From an uncultured bacterium (lineage in GTDB: Bacteria > Actinomycetota > Coriobacteriia > Coriobacteriales > Coriobacteriaceae), in assembly GCA_905215815.1 (NCBI GenBank), contig CAJMRN010000052.1:1-14844 (forward strand): a DNA stretch of 14,844 nucleotides, in the 5' to 3' direction. Position numbers and translations under genes: made by a program. The notes under the pieces were generated by a model. It did no database searches. It was not told the origin of the DNA and worked only from the letters and a program-made list of their open reading frames with translations. Positions 13,070 to 14,844 of the stretch are shown here, piece by piece. Every line of letters begins with the position of its first letter. Positions within the stretch are counted from its first letter, which is position 1.

Positions 13070-13924
13070 ATGGCAGAACTGCTGAAGGGTGCTCCCGTTG
13101 CCCGTGCTTTGACCGAGGAGCTCGCTGCTCGCTGCGCGGCTTTGCGTGAGCGCGGCGTTGTTCCGACGCTTGCTATCGTGCGCGTGGGCGAGCGCGAGGA
13201 CGACCTATCCTACGAGCGCGGTGCCCTCAAGCGCTGCGAGAAGGTTGGCATTGAGGCTCGCCGCGTATTGCTTCCCTCCGATGTTTCGCAGGATGAGCTG
13301 CTGGCGGCCATCGAGGGCATCAATGCCGACCCTGCTGTTCACGGCTGCCTGCTGTTCCGCCCGTTGCCCGCTGGGCTTGACGAGGATGCAGTTGCCGCGG
13401 CACTCGATCCCGTCAAGGACGTTGATTCCATGACGCCGGCCTCGCTGCTTACCACGCTTTCGGGGCGAGGCGAGGGCTTTGCCCCCTGTACGGCCGAGGC
13501 CGTGCTGGCTTTGCTGGACCATTATGGCGTGGAACTGGATGGGGCAAAGGTCGCAGTCGTCGGTCGATCGCTGGTGATTGGCCGTCCCGTTGCCGCCATG
13601 CTTACGACCCGCAATGCCACAGTGACGACGTGCCATACGCATACGCGCGACTTGGCTGCCGAGTGCCGTTCTGCCGACATTGTTGTTGCTGCGGTTGGAC
13701 GTGCGCGCACGATTGGCGCGGATGCGGTTCGCGAGGGCCAGACAATCATCGATGTGGGCATTAACTGGGACGAGGCCGCCGGCAAGCTGGTCGGCGACGT
13801 CGATTTTGATGCTACGGAGCCGATCGTTAACGCCATCACGCCCGTGCCGGGCGGCGTGGGGGCTGTAACGACAGCGGTTCTTGCCAAACACGTGATTGAG
13901 GCGGCGGAGCGCGCATCGAAATAG
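13070..13924 (+). CDS. folD: FolD-type methylene-THF dehydrogenase, cyclohydrolase site degenerate
   Basis: A 284-residue cytoplasmic enzyme of one-carbon folate metabolism. The N-terminal catalytic domain is divergent: aligned with E. coli FolD, Y48 is kept, but the essential lysine (E. coli YVASKRKACEEVG) is A52 in YERGALKRCEKVG. The QLPLP motif reads FRPLP, and KDVDGF reads KDVDSM, keeping the Asp. The NAD(P)-binding domain is well preserved: VAVVGRSLVIGRPVAAML (158-175), SADIVVAAVGRA, TIIDVGINW and the closing ITPVPGGVGAVTTAVL. Dehydrogenase activity is therefore likely, while cyclohydrolase activity is doubtful and probably supplied by the adjacent FchA. AAGAGGGG precedes the ATG. The best downstream terminator is the hairpin at 14028, inside the inverted-repeat element. 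Confidence 0.9.
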   Translation: MAELLKGAPVARALTEELAARCAALRERGVVPTLAIVRVGEREDDLSYERGALKRCEKVGIEARRVLLPSDVSQDELLAAIEGINADPAVHGCLLFRPLPAGLDEDAVAAALDPVKDVDSMTPASLLTTLSGRGEGFAPCTAEAVLALLDHYGVELDGAKVAVVGRSLVIGRPVAAMLTTRNATVTTCHTHTRDLAAECRSADIVVAAVGRARTIGADAVREGQTIIDVGINWDEAAGKLVGDVDFDATEPIVNAITPVPGGVGAVTTAVLAKHVIEAAERASK

Positions 13925-13962
13925 GCGTTTTGGGCTGTTTGAGGGGGTTAGACATATACCAC

Positions 13963-14192
13963 GTGGGCAAAAAACGCCAAATATGAGTACTGTTGCCAAG
14001 ATAGTCACATATGTTTTAGGTCATTTTGGCTCTCTATCGGTATTTATTATCGATAGAGAGCCTATTTTATTGGACTTATGAGGAATTACATTGTCAAGCT
14101 TTTAAACAAATGTAGATTATCGACACCTGCATTCGCTTAAATTGCTGCTACTAAATTTGTGACAGTACTCATATTTGGCATTTTTTGCCCAC
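13963..14192. repeat. 230-bp AT-rich element with 31-bp terminal inverted repeats (MITE-like)
   Basis: The left end 13963-13993 (starting GTGGGCAAAAAACGCC, ending AGTACTGT) and the right end 14162-14192 are inverted copies with one mismatch in 31 positions. The interior is much more AT-rich than the surrounding genes and has no supported ORF. It contains the hairpin at 14028-14062. No target duplication is obvious at the edges. The size and structure fit a non-autonomous mobile element; a large folded RNA or protein-binding structure is the alternative. Confidence 0.7.
14028..14071 (+). terminator. Intrinsic terminator inside the inverted-repeat element
   Basis: GGCTCTCTATCG (14028-14039) pairs perfectly with CGATAGAGAGCC (14051-14062) over an 11-nt loop, followed by TATTTTATT. 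It lies about 100 nt after the folD stop and is the only good terminator candidate for that operon. Confidence 0.75.
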
Positions 14193-14279
14193 AGGGGCTG
14201 CCGGGGCGGCGGTTTCGCCCTTTTTGCGCCGAAGCGATACACTGTTGCCGTTTGATTTCTTCGCTCAAGGAGGATGCGC

Positions 14280-14844
14280 ATGCCGTGCACAACGATTTTG
14301 GTTGGTAAGAACGCGAGCTATGACGGGTCGACCCTGGTCGCCCGCAACGAGGACTCGTCCAACGGGGTGTTTGAGCCCAAGCGCATGCGCGTAGTACATC
14401 CCGACGAGCAGCCGCGTGTCTACACGAGTGTCCTGAGCCACCTGACCGTTGAACTGCCCGACAATCCCATGCGTTACACAAGCGTCCCCGACGTTGTCCC
14501 GGGTCATGGCATTTGGGCCGAGGCCGGCTTCAACGAGCTCAATGTTGGCATGTCCGCAACCGAGACGCTCACCACCAACGAGCGCGTCCGCGGCGCCGAT
14601 CCGCTTGTCGACTACGTGCCCGCCAAGGGCAACGAGGGCGAGGACGGCTACGTCCCGGCGCAGCCCGGCGGTCTGGGTGAGGAGGACATGGTGACCCTGG
14701 TGCTGCCGTACGCCAAGTCCGCCCGCGACGGCGTGCGTATCCTGGGCGACCTGCTCGAGCGCTACGGTACCTACGAGAACAACGGCATCGCCTTTAGTGA
14801 CGTTGACGAGATCTGGTGGCTCGAGACCATCGGCGGGCACCACT
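14280..14844 (+). CDS. pepD: C69-family dipeptidase (3' end beyond window)
   Basis: The first 188 codons of a peptidase C69 (U34) protein, an N-terminal-nucleophile hydrolase that cuts dipeptides. The start MPCTTILVGKNASYDGSTLV, then ARNEDS, matches the PepD-type N-terminus, with Cys3 as the expected nucleophile after processing and the conserved N-E-D-S following. Further family features are PGHGIWAEAGFNELNVGMSATETL (about 73-96) and the GLGEEDMVTLVLPYAKSARDGV segment (about 131-152). The ATG at 14280 has AAGGAGG 6 nt upstream; an ATG at 14274 directly abuts the ribosome site and is unlikely. There is no signal peptide, so the enzyme is probably cytoplasmic. The frame is open at the window edge and looks intact. 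Confidence 0.92.
   Translation, partial: MPCTTILVGKNASYDGSTLVARNEDSSNGVFEPKRMRVVHPDEQPRVYTSVLSHLTVELPDNPMRYTSVPDVVPGHGIWAEAGFNELNVGMSATETLTTNERVRGADPLVDYVPAKGNEGEDGYVPAQPGGLGEEDMVTLVLPYAKSARDGVRILGDLLERYGTYENNGIAFSDVDEIWWLETIGGHH

Noticed and set aside
13950..14205. Target-site duplication around the 230-bp inverted-repeat element
   Set aside because: The flanks (ATACCAC on the left, AGGGGCT on the right) share no clear direct repeat.
1..14844. CRISPR array, rRNA or intact tRNA
   Set aside because: No regularly spaced repeats and no complete cloverleaf or rRNA signature sequence was found on either strand.

Overview
The window looks like chromosomal DNA of a high-GC Gram-positive of the Coriobacteriia, most likely Collinsella or a close relative. 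This rests on GC-rich codon use, strong AGGAGG-type ribosome sites, an LPxTG surface protein, a C69 dipeptidase and general resemblance; it is inference, as no rRNA or other marker gene is present. 

Layout. (1) 2-934 (+): 3' part of a membrane protein with a proline/tyrosine-rich cytoplasmic tail, one membrane segment, a PASTA-like external domain and four AQxLGD heptads. (2) 947-2128 (-): a cation diffusion facilitator (CDF) exporter, convergent with the first gene. (3) 2390-3781 (+): an ATP-grasp ligase of the D-aspartate-ligase type. It is flanked by two direct copies of a ~185-bp repeat; one copy is the CDF gene's own 5' end, the other holds a free 28-codon ORF. (4) 4122-5459 (+): a protein with two zinc ribbons. 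(5) About 5475-7005: an IS110-family element with a long, GC-rich non-coding leader where a bridge RNA would be expected. (6) 7006-9180: accessory DNA with an unexplained ~190-bp segment ending in a clean terminator, a 20-bp tRNA 3'-end remnant, an ADP-ribosylglycohydrolase gene, a 33-bp perfect palindrome and a hicAB toxin-antitoxin pair with TTAG-type operator repeats. (7) 9507-10106 (-): a small lipoprotein. (8) 10465-11985 (-): an LPxTG surface protein with an in-frame TAA at codon 48. (9) 12435-13924 (+): a two-gene folate operon, a methenyl-THF cyclohydrolase (FchA/FTCD_C type) followed 2 nt later by a FolD homologue lacking the cyclohydrolase lysine. (10) 13963-14192: a 230-bp AT-rich element with 31-bp terminal inverted repeats. 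(11) 14280 to the end (+): the start of a C69 dipeptidase. 

How the genes may work together. The folate pair reads as one pathway split over two proteins: FolD would supply the dehydrogenase and its neighbour the cyclohydrolase. hicA-hicB, perhaps with the downstream ADP-ribosylglycohydrolase, forms an accessory module next to a tRNA scar and an IS, which suggests a decayed island. The other genes (metal export, envelope ligase, zinc-ribbon protein, lipoprotein, surface protein, dipeptidase) look like single-gene units. There is no CRISPR array, no intact tRNA and no rRNA.
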